Below are positions 24,053 through 31,379 of a stretch of DNA of 49,012 bases, piece by piece. This stretch comes from an uncultured Bacteroidales bacterium. GTDB taxonomy: Bacteria; Bacteroidota; Bacteroidia; Bacteroidales; F082. Position numbers and translations under genes: made by a program. Within the stretch, counting starts at the first letter, position 1; each line of letters begins with the position of its first letter. The stretch covers positions 1 through 49,012 of the forward strand of contig CAMYYV010000008.1 in assembly GCA_947303625.1 (NCBI GenBank), read 5' to 3'. A model generated the notes under the pieces. It made no database searches, was not told where the DNA came from, and saw only the letters and a program-made list of their open reading frames with translations.

Positions 24053-24190
24053 AGGTTCCCGCCTAGCGGCGGGAATGGAGTAAGGTATAAAATGACCAGC
24101 GGCGGCTTGTAGCGTTTACAGTTTGTAAGCGTTACAGGCCGCCGCGGTTTATAAAATGATTATAACTCCATTCCCGCGAAGCGGGAACCT
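24053..24190. repeat. Nested palindromic intergenic element, family D, copy D3
   Basis: The outer arms AGGTTCCCGCCTAGCGGCGG...AATGGAGT and ACTCCATTCCCGCGAAGCGG...GAACCT keep pairing despite base changes from D1/D2. The inner GCGGCGGC/GCCGCCGC arm is kept. Inside it, TGTAGCGTTTACA and TGTAAGCGTTACA pair fully if G-U pairs are allowed. It begins one base after the phosphofructokinase stop and ends 8 nt from the convergent C10 protease stop. Confidence 0.85.
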
Positions 24191-24197
24191 CTTAGTG

Positions 24198-26561
24198 TCA
24201 TTGTCTAACGTTGACTTTCTGTACGAAGACCCCGTTTCCTGTGGTGATGCGGACGAGATACATGCCCGATTCGTAACGGCTCAGGTCGAGGGTGGTGTTG
24301 CCTTCGGTTTCAGCCTCCATGAGTTTTTGTCCCAAGAGATTGCTGACGCTGATGTGCATCATGCCTTGGCCTTCGATGTTGAGCATACCGTTGGTCGGGT
24401 TGGGGTAGACTTGTATGTCGCCAGAGTTTTCAGCAATGTCGGTGATGATGATGATGATTTCTTCTTCTTCCGACTCGCAGTTTTCGTCGCCTCTGACATA
24501 AGTGCAGGTTACCTCATACTTGTATCCGCCCATCCATTGGCTCGCCATGTTGTCAAAGTATTCGTAGGCGGACAAGCCGTCATAGGGAATCTCGGCAATG
24601 AGTTCGCCTTCAGTTTTATATGAAATCAGAGTGCGATAGACATTGAAATGGTCCAAGTTGTTGGTGATGGCGGGCGTGTCCCAATTGAGATGGCCTCCAA
24701 GGTTCTCTTCACCGGTGTAATAGTATTCGCCGTCGAGGTTCTGCACGGGATAGCAAGCCAACGGGGCTTCCTCGCAGTTGTTCTCGTAGGTCATGAAGAT
24801 GCCGTCTTCGAGGTCGCCAGAGGTATAGAGTTCGTTGCCATCATAGTCGAGGATGGTGAATGAACACTCACCATCAGTGTCGTGTTCAGGATAGGCGTGG
24901 TACCAGCCATGGTTCCAGATGAAGTTGAGGTTGCCTCTCAACAAAGGCAGGTCGACGACCAACTCTGAGCCTTGCGTCATGCTGACCACCGCAATGCGCT
25001 GGCCGCTTCCGGAGGTCACGCTGATGGCGGCGCCTTTCCAGCCGTCGCCACCGTCATCGTGGAGTTGGAAGATGACATTGCATTTCTCGCCGACGAGCAC
25101 GCTGCGGTAGGTGGTGCGGCTGATACCAGCCTCATTGGTGACGTAGATGGCGTATTCGTATAGACCGGGCTCGAGACCGTTGTCTTCGTATTCCATGTCG
25201 GCACCCACTTGGGCGTCGGTCAGTTCGGCGATGACCTCGAAGTTGCGGCGGATAGTAATGGAGGTGATACCGGTCAGGGCGTTACCGTTGAGGTCGAGGG
25301 TGGGGTTGGTCCAGCTGAGTCGTACGGCATCCAGTGAAGCTTTCTCAATGGCAACCATTTTGTCCACGCTGTCGGGGCGGCTATAGTAGACATCGCCTTG
25401 CGGGATGATGTGACCTGTGAAGCCGTTCATTTGGTTGAAGGCATAGCGGGTGGTATTGAGGGCTCCGATGGGACACCATGCGTTGTCGCGACCGCTCCAA
25501 CCCCAGTTGAAGTGGAAGTAGTCGTTCTCGTCGTAACCGTCGCACACATAGGCGTGACCACCAGCGCCGCTGTCGTCCTGACCGCTGTAGTAGAGAGGCA
25601 GGAGCTCATCCAAACCACCGTCTTTCAGCATCTGGGCCCATTCCTCGTTGGTGTAGCCCCAACCCGGCCACCAGCTGCCATAGTTGGTTACATGATCGTT
25701 GCAGTTATAACGGAAGTAGCTGCGCAAGGCAGTAGGGACGTCGTCAGAGTAGGCACCGCTGCCTTGACCACTATATTGCATGTTGACTGAGATGCCAAGA
25801 TGATGCAGCAGTTGTGCAATTTCGAAGTATTCCTCTTCGGTGCTGGTTGAGTCCAGCGTATTGGGCATCAACTCAAAGTGGTATTCGGTCTCGCCATAGT
25901 TGGCACTTTGTTGGGCATAGCCTTGCGGGTTGTAACTGTGTGAGCCCACGCCTTGTGCAGGCCATTCCCAAAACTTCATCACCATGCCCATAGCCGTAGC
26001 CACGCAACCGGCATACGCATGGCCACCACTGCCTTCAGGGTCTTCTGGGCATTGGCTGTTCCAAGGGAAGTTCTGGTTCCAAAGGGTTTGGCAGAGTGGT
26101 CCCACAACGGTACGAGTTTGGCCGCCACGGTTGAGGCTGCCTGTTTCGTTTACCGAACGCCATTCAGCGACAATGTCGGGCGAGGCAGTGAGGTTGTGCT
26201 CGCGAACGTATTGGATTTCCTCGCGGAAGCCTTCAAGGGTGAATTGGAAGCCTTCCGACACGTTTTGCGGGTCAAACTGTCCTGTGGTAGAGTAGGCGAG
26301 GATGGGCTTCACGAGGTCGTCGCCGGCCACAATGACGAAGCCTTCACCGTTGCTGACGTTGAAGACGTAATAGTCGGTGGCGTCACGGTCGGCAGCCACA
26401 CTGACGAGATTCAGTTGGATGTCAGCGTTTTTCTGGCTGACGGCGGTGGTGCTCAGGAATTTGGCACCCACTTTTTGGGCCTTCTGTGGGCTGACAGGGC
26501 CGGCCATCACGTTGCCCCAAGTGAGGGCAGCAAGGCATAGGAAAAGGAGCGTTTTTTTCAT
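24198..26561 (-). CDS. C10 family (streptopain-like) cysteine protease with T9SS sorting domain
   Basis: 787-residue secreted protease. Signal peptide (1-20), a Spi-like propeptide (about 22-150), then the papain-like C10 domain with Cys186 in YAGCVATAMG, His336 in GGHAYVCDGY and the NWGWSG segment (Asn352). Beyond it are a Fn3-like part, a module starting CNVIFQLHDDGGDGW (near 510) like the one in the S8 protease, another beta domain, and a type A sorting domain from about residue 718 (VYPNPTNG). Streptococcal SpeB and Porphyromonas PrtT are known relatives. It is transcribed convergently with the phosphofructokinase gene. Confidence 0.93.
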   Translation of the reverse strand: MKKTLLFLCLAALTWGNVMAGPVSPQKAQKVGAKFLSTTAVSQKNADIQLNLVSVAADRDATDYYVFNVSNGEGFVIVAGDDLVKPILAYSTTGQFDPQNVSEGFQFTLEGFREEIQYVREHNLTASPDIVAEWRSVNETGSLNRGGQTRTVVGPLCQTLWNQNFPWNSQCPEDPEGSGGHAYAGCVATAMGMVMKFWEWPAQGVGSHSYNPQGYAQQSANYGETEYHFELMPNTLDSTSTEEEYFEIAQLLHHLGISVNMQYSGQGSGAYSDDVPTALRSYFRYNCNDHVTNYGSWWPGWGYTNEEWAQMLKDGGLDELLPLYYSGQDDSGAGGHAYVCDGYDENDYFHFNWGWSGRDNAWCPIGALNTTRYAFNQMNGFTGHIIPQGDVYYSRPDSVDKMVAIEKASLDAVRLSWTNPTLDLNGNALTGITSITIRRNFEVIAELTDAQVGADMEYEDNGLEPGLYEYAIYVTNEAGISRTTYRSVLVGEKCNVIFQLHDDGGDGWKGAAISVTSGSGQRIAVVSMTQGSELVVDLPLLRGNLNFIWNHGWYHAYPEHDTDGECSFTILDYDGNELYTSGDLEDGIFMTYENNCEEAPLACYPVQNLDGEYYYTGEENLGGHLNWDTPAITNNLDHFNVYRTLISYKTEGELIAEIPYDGLSAYEYFDNMASQWMGGYKYEVTCTYVRGDENCESEEEEIIIIITDIAENSGDIQVYPNPTNGMLNIEGQGMMHISVSNLLGQKLMEAETEGNTTLDLSRYESGMYLVRITTGNGVFVQKVNVRQ

Positions 26562-26572
26562 TGTGAAAAGTT

Positions 26573-26977
26573 TTAAAAAGCTTCACTGAGAGCTATTGCA
26601 TAGATTATAATGTAGAATATCCAAATAGGTATCATCACGATGCTGATGATGAGTCCAACCTTTGAGGTGATACGGCCTGCGTTGAGCATCCCTTCGCCGG
26701 TAAATGCTTCAGGGTCTGCAGCGATGGCCTCATAGCCTTCATTTGCCTTGCGTTTTCCAATAGCCGAAAGGATGAAGCCTGGGATGATTAGCGAGCTGAA
26801 ATTGATGGACAGGATGCCAAGCACCAAGGAAGCGATGGCGGAAGGATGGACGGTTTTGCATGGTTTGCAAACGGAGTTGGCCTGCTTGAGAGGGGCACAA
26901 CATTCTGGGCAGTTCTCATTCGTTTTGTCAACCAAAGCCCCGCAATAGGCGCATTTGATCTTTGTGTCGTTGTTCAT
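26573..26977 (-). CDS. Small membrane protein with zinc ribbon and DUF4190-like region
   Basis: 134 residues. An N-terminal zinc ribbon (CAYCGALVDKTNENCPECC; two CxxC pairs, residues 9-28) is followed by two hydrophobic segments, about 48-66 (SAIASLVLGILSINFSSLIIPGFILSAIG) and 107-128 (GLIISIVMIPIWIFYIIIYAI). The first matches the DUF4190 pattern, in which a GILS-x-n-PG-x-ILSAIG loop links the helices. Predicted inner-membrane protein with a cytosolic metal-binding head; function unknown. It lies 12 nt upstream of the C10 protease and 18 nt downstream of ettA on the same strand, so co-transcription is possible. Confidence 0.75.
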   Translation of the reverse strand: MNNDTKIKCAYCGALVDKTNENCPECCAPLKQANSVCKPCKTVHPSAIASLVLGILSINFSSLIIPGFILSAIGKRKANEGYEAIAADPEAFTGEGMLNAGRITSKVGLIISIVMIPIWIFYIIIYAIALSEAF

Positions 26978-26995
26978 GGTATTGATTTTTTCGAG

Positions 26996-28672
26996 TTATT
27001 CTTTCAGTTTCTTATACCTGAACCGTTTGGGCTCGACATTGCCGAGGCGTTTCATCTTATTTTCTTCATATTCTGAGTAACTGCCCTCGAAGAAGTAGAC
27101 CTGCGAGTTGCCCTCGAAGGCGAGGATGTGGGTGGCCACACGGTCGAGGAACCAGCGGTCGTGGCTGATGATGACGGCGCAGCCTGCGAAGTTCTCCAAA
27201 CCTTCTTCCAAGGCACGGAGCGTATTCACGTCGATATCGTTGGTGGGTTCGTCCAAGAGTAGGACGTTGGCTTCCTGTTTTAAGGTAAGGGCCAGGTGCA
27301 TGCGGTTGCGTTCGCCGCCTGACAGCACGCCTGCTTTCTTCTGTTGGTCGTTGCCGCCGAAGTTGAAGCGCGACACGTAGGCGCGCGAGTTGATGCTGCG
27401 CTTGCCCAGTTGTATCAAGTCGTTGCCGCCGCTGATGACCTCCCAGACGGTCTTCTCGGGGTCGATGTCGGCGTGCTGCTGGTCCACATAGCCGATCTTC
27501 ACGGTCTCACCGACCTCGAAGGTGCCGGAGTCGGGCTTCTCCAAGCCCATGATGAGGCGGAATAGCGTGGTCTTGCCTGCGCCGTTGGGACCGATGACGC
27601 CCACGATGCCGCCTTGCGGCAGGCTGAAGTTCAAGTTCTCGAACAACAGCTTGTCGCCGTAGGCTTTGGTGACGTCATGTGCTTCGATGACTTTGGTGCC
27701 GAGGCGGTCGCCATTGGGGATATAGATTTCGAGTTTCTCTTCCTTTTCCTTCACATCCTCGTTGAGCATCTTCTCATACGACTCCAGACGAGCCTTGCCC
27801 TTGGCGTGACGTGCTTTCGGAGCCATACGCACCCACTCCAACTCTCTTTCGAGGGTCTTGCGGCGTTTGCTCTCGGTCTTCTCTTCCATGGCGAGGCGGG
27901 CGGTCTTCTGGTCGAGCCACGACGAGTAGTTGCCTTTCCACGGGATGCCTTCGCCGCGGTCGAGTTCGAGGATCCAGCCGGCCACGTGGTCGAGGAAGTA
28001 ACGGTCGTGGGTGACGGCGATGACGGTGCCTTTGTATTGCTGCAAGTGGCTCTCTAACCATTGGATGCTTTCGGCATCGAGGTGGTTGGTGGGCTCGTCT
28101 AAGAGCAGGATGTCGGGCTCTTGCAGCAGCAGACGGCACAATGCCACGCGGCGGCGCTCACCTCCCGAGAGGTTGCGCACTGGGGTGTCGCCTTCGGGAC
28201 AGTTGAGGGCGTCCATGGCGCGCTCTAGCTTGCTATCGAGTTCCCAAGCATCGTGTTGCTCGATGAGTTCGGTCAGCTCACCCTGACGGGCAATCAGTTT
28301 GTCGAAGTCGGCATCGGGCTCGGCGAATTTATTGTTGATCTCTTCGTATTCCTTGAGGATGTCGACGATCTCCTGCACGCCTTCTTCTACCACTTGGCGG
28401 ACGGTCTTATTGTCGTCGAGCTGCGGCTCCTGGTCGAGCATGCCCACAGAATAGCCGGGCGAGAAGACGACTTCGCCGTTATAGGATTTCTCCTTGCCTG
28501 CGATGATGCGCAGCAGGGTCGATTTTCCCGCTCCGTTCAAGCCGATGATGCCGATTTTGGCGCCATAGAAGAAGGAGAGGTAGATGTCTTTCAGGATTTG
28601 TCGCGACGGCGGGATGATTTTGCTCACGCCTACCATCGAGAAGATGATTTTTTTGTCGTCGGTTTGTGCCAT
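26996..28672 (-). CDS. ettA: Energy-dependent translational throttle protein EttA (ABC-F ATPase)
   Basis: A 558-residue soluble ABC-F protein with two nucleotide-binding domains and no membrane part. Walker A GLNGAGKST is at residues 44-52 with signature LSGGERRRVALC near 170; the second pair is GPNGAGKTT near 360 and LSGGERNRMHLA near 450. Both Walker B boxes read LLLDEPTN. The ABC-F linker with an arm (RLAMEEKTESKRRKTLERELEWV) lies between them. Length and linker match EttA, which binds the ribosomal E site and gates early elongation according to the ATP/ADP ratio. A palindromic repeat separates it from the upstream glycosyltransferase gene. Confidence 0.95.
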   Translation of the reverse strand: MAQTDDKKIIFSMVGVSKIIPPSRQILKDIYLSFFYGAKIGIIGLNGAGKSTLLRIIAGKEKSYNGEVVFSPGYSVGMLDQEPQLDDNKTVRQVVEEGVQEIVDILKEYEEINNKFAEPDADFDKLIARQGELTELIEQHDAWELDSKLERAMDALNCPEGDTPVRNLSGGERRRVALCRLLLQEPDILLLDEPTNHLDAESIQWLESHLQQYKGTVIAVTHDRYFLDHVAGWILELDRGEGIPWKGNYSSWLDQKTARLAMEEKTESKRRKTLERELEWVRMAPKARHAKGKARLESYEKMLNEDVKEKEEKLEIYIPNGDRLGTKVIEAHDVTKAYGDKLLFENLNFSLPQGGIVGVIGPNGAGKTTLFRLIMGLEKPDSGTFEVGETVKIGYVDQQHADIDPEKTVWEVISGGNDLIQLGKRSINSRAYVSRFNFGGNDQQKKAGVLSGGERNRMHLALTLKQEANVLLLDEPTNDIDVNTLRALEEGLENFAGCAVIISHDRWFLDRVATHILAFEGNSQVYFFEGSYSEYEENKMKRLGNVEPKRFRYKKLKE

Positions 28673-28693
28673 ATCAGTTGTTCAGTTAAAGCA

Positions 28694-28755
28694 GGTTGCT
28701 GAGCCTGTCGAAGCACCGTCTGTTATCTGTCGGCCCTTCGACAAGCTCAGGGACC
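28694..28755. repeat. Inverted pair of CTGAGC-TGTCGAAG repeats
   Basis: The left unit (28694-28717, with CTGAGCCTGTCGAAG) and the right unit (28732-28755, with CTTCGACAAGCTCAGG) are inverted around a 14-nt spacer. The right unit abuts the glycosyltransferase stop codon at 28756. A single copy of the same unit lies inside the O-antigen-ligase-like gene at 41696-41719. Confidence 0.8.
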
Positions 28756-29934
28756 TTAGTTTTTCAGTTGTTGTTTCATTGCGTGTTCCATAATAGCCGT
28801 CGCTTTGCCCCAATCGTACACGCGGTTGGTGAAATTATATCCTGCCAGGGCGAGACCTTCGGCCTTGTTGTTGTCGGTCAACAAGGTGATGATATGCTGC
28901 GCCATCTCCTCGGCGTTGCTGCCTACCAAGATCTCTTCGTCGGGTTTGGCACCCAGGGAGGCGTTCGCCAAAGGCGAGGTGATGGCAGGCAGGCGCATCG
29001 ACATGGCCTCCAATAATTTATTCTGCAGGCCCGTGCCAATGCGCATGGGGGCGATGAAGACACGGCTTTGGGCGTAGGCGGTGCGGATATCGTCGAGCCA
29101 GCCGCTGACGATGATTTTGTCAGAAGCGGCTTTCTTCACCTTCGGGTCGGGGGTGGCGCCTGCGATATAAAGCTTCACCTCCGGCAGGGTCTTCCACACG
29201 ATGGGAAGGATCTCGTTGGCCAGATAGTCGACGGCGTTCACATTGGGCGGGTAACTCATGTTGCCCGTGAAGACGAGGTCGTATTGTTTCTCGCAGTCGA
29301 TGGGGTGGTATTTCTCGTGGTCGACACCGTTGGGTACGACGAGGATTTCGTCGCGTTTCTCGTGCGGGAACAAGGCCCGGTCGGGTTCGCTGATGATGGT
29401 GCGCACATCGAAGTCATCGAAAATGGCGGCCTCGTATCGTGCCAAACGGCGGTATTCCATGTTATAGATGGGTCGGGTGGCGAAAGAGGCGATGTCGGCG
29501 CGGCGTTTCATGCCGTAGGAGAAGATGTCCTGATAGTCGATGGTTTTCGGAAGGTCTTTGTGCCTGATGTATTCTGCCACGCGGAGCAGCTGTCCAAACA
29601 GCATGTCGGGTTTGTGCTTCGCAATCAGCGCATTGACTTTTTTGGCGGCCTTGCGGTTGTAGAAATAGCCGCATTGTAAAGGAAGGCCGTTGAAGAAGGC
29701 GCGGATGAGACCCATAAGAACCTGCGGCTTTGTGATTTTAATGAAGTTGATGGACTGACAGTAGGGTTGCAAGGCGCGGAAGGCATCCTGTTCGTTCACT
29801 TTGGCGTTGTCGTTGAGGGCACAGAGGACAATCTCGTTGTGTTTCGCGAGTTGCTTTATCTGGTTGAAAGCCCGCAACTTGTCGCCTTTTTCAAGCGGGT
29901 AGGGGATGCGCGGTAGGAGTACAAAAATCTTCAT
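28756..29934 (-). CDS. Glycosyltransferase, GT4-type (GT-B fold)
   Basis: 392 residues from the ATG at 29934 (MKIFVLLPRIPYPLEKGDKLR, the usual N-terminal strand and acceptor loop). The ORF-track start 31 codons upstream lies before the predicted promoter and is rejected. Donor-site motifs are VVPNGVDHEKY, FTGNMSYPPN and PMRIGTGLQNKLLEAMS. It resembles the GT4-like group that also includes exosortase- and exopolysaccharide-linked transferases. Substrate unknown; a surface polysaccharide or lipid-linked glycan is likely given the next gene, a second glycosyltransferase, and LptF/G. It lies downstream of that second transferase. Confidence 0.88.
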   Translation of the reverse strand: MKIFVLLPRIPYPLEKGDKLRAFNQIKQLAKHNEIVLCALNDNAKVNEQDAFRALQPYCQSINFIKITKPQVLMGLIRAFFNGLPLQCGYFYNRKAAKKVNALIAKHKPDMLFGQLLRVAEYIRHKDLPKTIDYQDIFSYGMKRRADIASFATRPIYNMEYRRLARYEAAIFDDFDVRTIISEPDRALFPHEKRDEILVVPNGVDHEKYHPIDCEKQYDLVFTGNMSYPPNVNAVDYLANEILPIVWKTLPEVKLYIAGATPDPKVKKAASDKIIVSGWLDDIRTAYAQSRVFIAPMRIGTGLQNKLLEAMSMRLPAITSPLANASLGAKPDEEILVGSNAEEMAQHIITLLTDNNKAEGLALAGYNFTNRVYDWGKATAIMEHAMKQQLKN

Positions 29935-29953
29935 TACCTCGAAATTGAGGGTA

Positions 29954-29961
29954 CAAAGATA
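29954..29961 (-). promoter_or_regulatory. Candidate -7 box (TATCTTTG) for the glycosyltransferase at 28756
   Basis: Minus-strand TATCTTTG about 20 nt before the ATG. It lies between repeat A3 and the gene, so A3 would be the 3' region of the upstream gene. Confidence 0.5.
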
Positions 29962-29992
29962 GTGTTTTTTCTTTATGTAAGGTGTTTTTACT

Positions 29993-30102
29993 ATGGCAGA
30001 TGGCTTATGGCCCATGGCTCGTTTCACCCAAGGCGCGACATTAGTGCCAATTGTTGAAGCGAGCCATAAGCCATTGGCTATAGGCCATAGTCATCAGCCA
30101 TA
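29993..30102. repeat. Intergenic palindromic element, TGGC-word family, copy A3
   Basis: The left arm 29993-30021 (ATGGC, TTATGGCCCATGGC words) faces the right arm 30060-30102 (GAGCCATAAGCCATTGGC, TAGGCCATAG). It starts 1-2 nt after the stop of the glycosyltransferase gene at 30104. Confidence 0.75.
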
Positions 30103-30103
30103 G

Positions 30104-31321
30104 TTACAAAAACGAAATCTTGCTTCCCGGTCGAATCTGCTCATAAAACATCAGCAGGCGGGCGATGATCTTGCGGTTGTCGTAGGTGGCTTCCACCAGT
30201 TTTCGGGCTTCGTGGCCTATCTTGACGGCGATCTCTGGGTTCTCGTTGATGCTGCGGATGGCCTCCACCATCTTGGCCTTGTTTTCGGCGATGATGATGT
30301 TGACTTCCTCGTCGTAGAGGATGCCTTCGGCACCCACGCGTGTGGTGATAACGGTCTTGCCCATCGCCATCGACTCGATGATCTTGATGCGGATGCCACT
30401 ACCTGAGAGCAGGGGGACGATGGCTACGTCGTGGTTGGCGACAAATTCCTTGGCATCGGGCACCTCGCCGATGACGTCGATGTGCGGGTTTTTCATCGTG
30501 GTGAGCCATTCGGGCATGTTGCGGCCTGCCAGATGATAGACGAAGTCAGGCACTTTCTCCACGGTCTTGGGTAGCACCTCGTCGATGAACCAGCGGATGC
30601 CTTCCTCGTTGGGCATCCAGTTCATGGAACCGATGTGGTAGAACTTGGGCTTGCCTTCTATTTCGTATTTCGGTGTAAACTCCTCGGGATAAACGCCGAA
30701 TGGGATGTCGATGACGGGCTTGGAGCTGTATTTGCGGAAGAAAGCGGCGTCTTTGCGCGTGATGGCCGCGATGCCGTCGACAGTTTCCAAAGCGTTGAGC
30801 TCGTATTCTTTCAGAGTCTTTGCCAAGTGATTGATATACCATCGTTTGAGGGGCGAGCGTGTCTCCTTGGCGATGCGTTCCCAAATCTTGTGCTCCACGT
30901 TGTGGGCACGCAACACGATCATGGCCTTCGAGTGGGCACGGATGTCGTTGACATAGGCTGCCATGTATAGCATCTCTAACTGCACCACGTCAAATTGCTC
31001 TTTATCAAGCACCTCGGTCAGCCTGGCCTTGAAGTCCTCGGAGATAAAACGCTCCACATGGTATGACTTTCTAGTGAACAGGTTGAGGAAGGCGTTCATG
31101 GGCTTCACGCTCAGGTCGACATCAATCAGCTCGATGCCGGTCTTTTTCTTGTAATCCTCGGGGATGTCGCTTTCCTTGACGTTGAATTTTTCACTGTTGA
31201 TGGCTAATATCTTGACCTGGTGACCTGCTTCCAAAAGACCGGTGATGATGCTGTTCATCGCCATGGGACCGCCTTCGGAGGCCGGGTAGGGGGGCTTGTT
31301 GCAGAGGAGGAGTATCTTCAT
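30104..31321 (-). CDS. Glycosyltransferase, GT4-type (second)
   Basis: 405 residues starting MKILLLCNKPPYPASEGGP at 31321. The 14-codon extension in the track is not needed. Donor-side motifs are FHIGSMNWMPNEEG-like strand-loop (YHIGSMNW), a Glu-containing PLLSGSGIRIKIIESMAMG and the VITTRVGAEGI loop. Like its neighbour it looks like a GT-B retaining enzyme acting on a surface glycan; the sugar is unknown. The gene order lptF/G-like, GT, GT, ettA on one strand suggests one or two envelope-biogenesis transcripts. Confidence 0.88.
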   Translation of the reverse strand: MKILLLCNKPPYPASEGGPMAMNSIITGLLEAGHQVKILAINSEKFNVKESDIPEDYKKKTGIELIDVDLSVKPMNAFLNLFTRKSYHVERFISEDFKARLTEVLDKEQFDVVQLEMLYMAAYVNDIRAHSKAMIVLRAHNVEHKIWERIAKETRSPLKRWYINHLAKTLKEYELNALETVDGIAAITRKDAAFFRKYSSKPVIDIPFGVYPEEFTPKYEIEGKPKFYHIGSMNWMPNEEGIRWFIDEVLPKTVEKVPDFVYHLAGRNMPEWLTTMKNPHIDVIGEVPDAKEFVANHDVAIVPLLSGSGIRIKIIESMAMGKTVITTRVGAEGILYDEEVNIIIAENKAKMVEAIRSINENPEIAVKIGHEARKLVEATYDNRKIIARLLMFYEQIRPGSKISFL

Positions 31322-31349
31322 GTTGAATCGTTTAATTGTTGCCTTGTAG

Positions 31350-31370
31350 GGCTGTCGTACCACGGCAGCC
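31350..31370. repeat. Short hairpin after the LptF/LptG gene
   Basis: GGCTGTCG-TACCA-CGGCAGCC, an 8-bp stem with one G-U, 10 nt beyond the permease stop. There is no U-tract. It may be another stop-proximal palindrome. Confidence 0.4.
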
Positions 31371-31379
31371 GTAGAGGTT

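Noticed and set aside
17309-24190. CRISPR array or tRNA-like cluster reading of the D elements
   Set aside because: Only three copies, kilobases apart, with no regular spacers. The arms pair, but there is no T-loop or acceptor pattern.
22662-24190. Composite transposon around phosphofructokinase
   Set aside because: The D elements lack a transposase, and I could not see target-site duplications. A third copy lies elsewhere without a cargo gene. I kept only the weaker bracketing observation.
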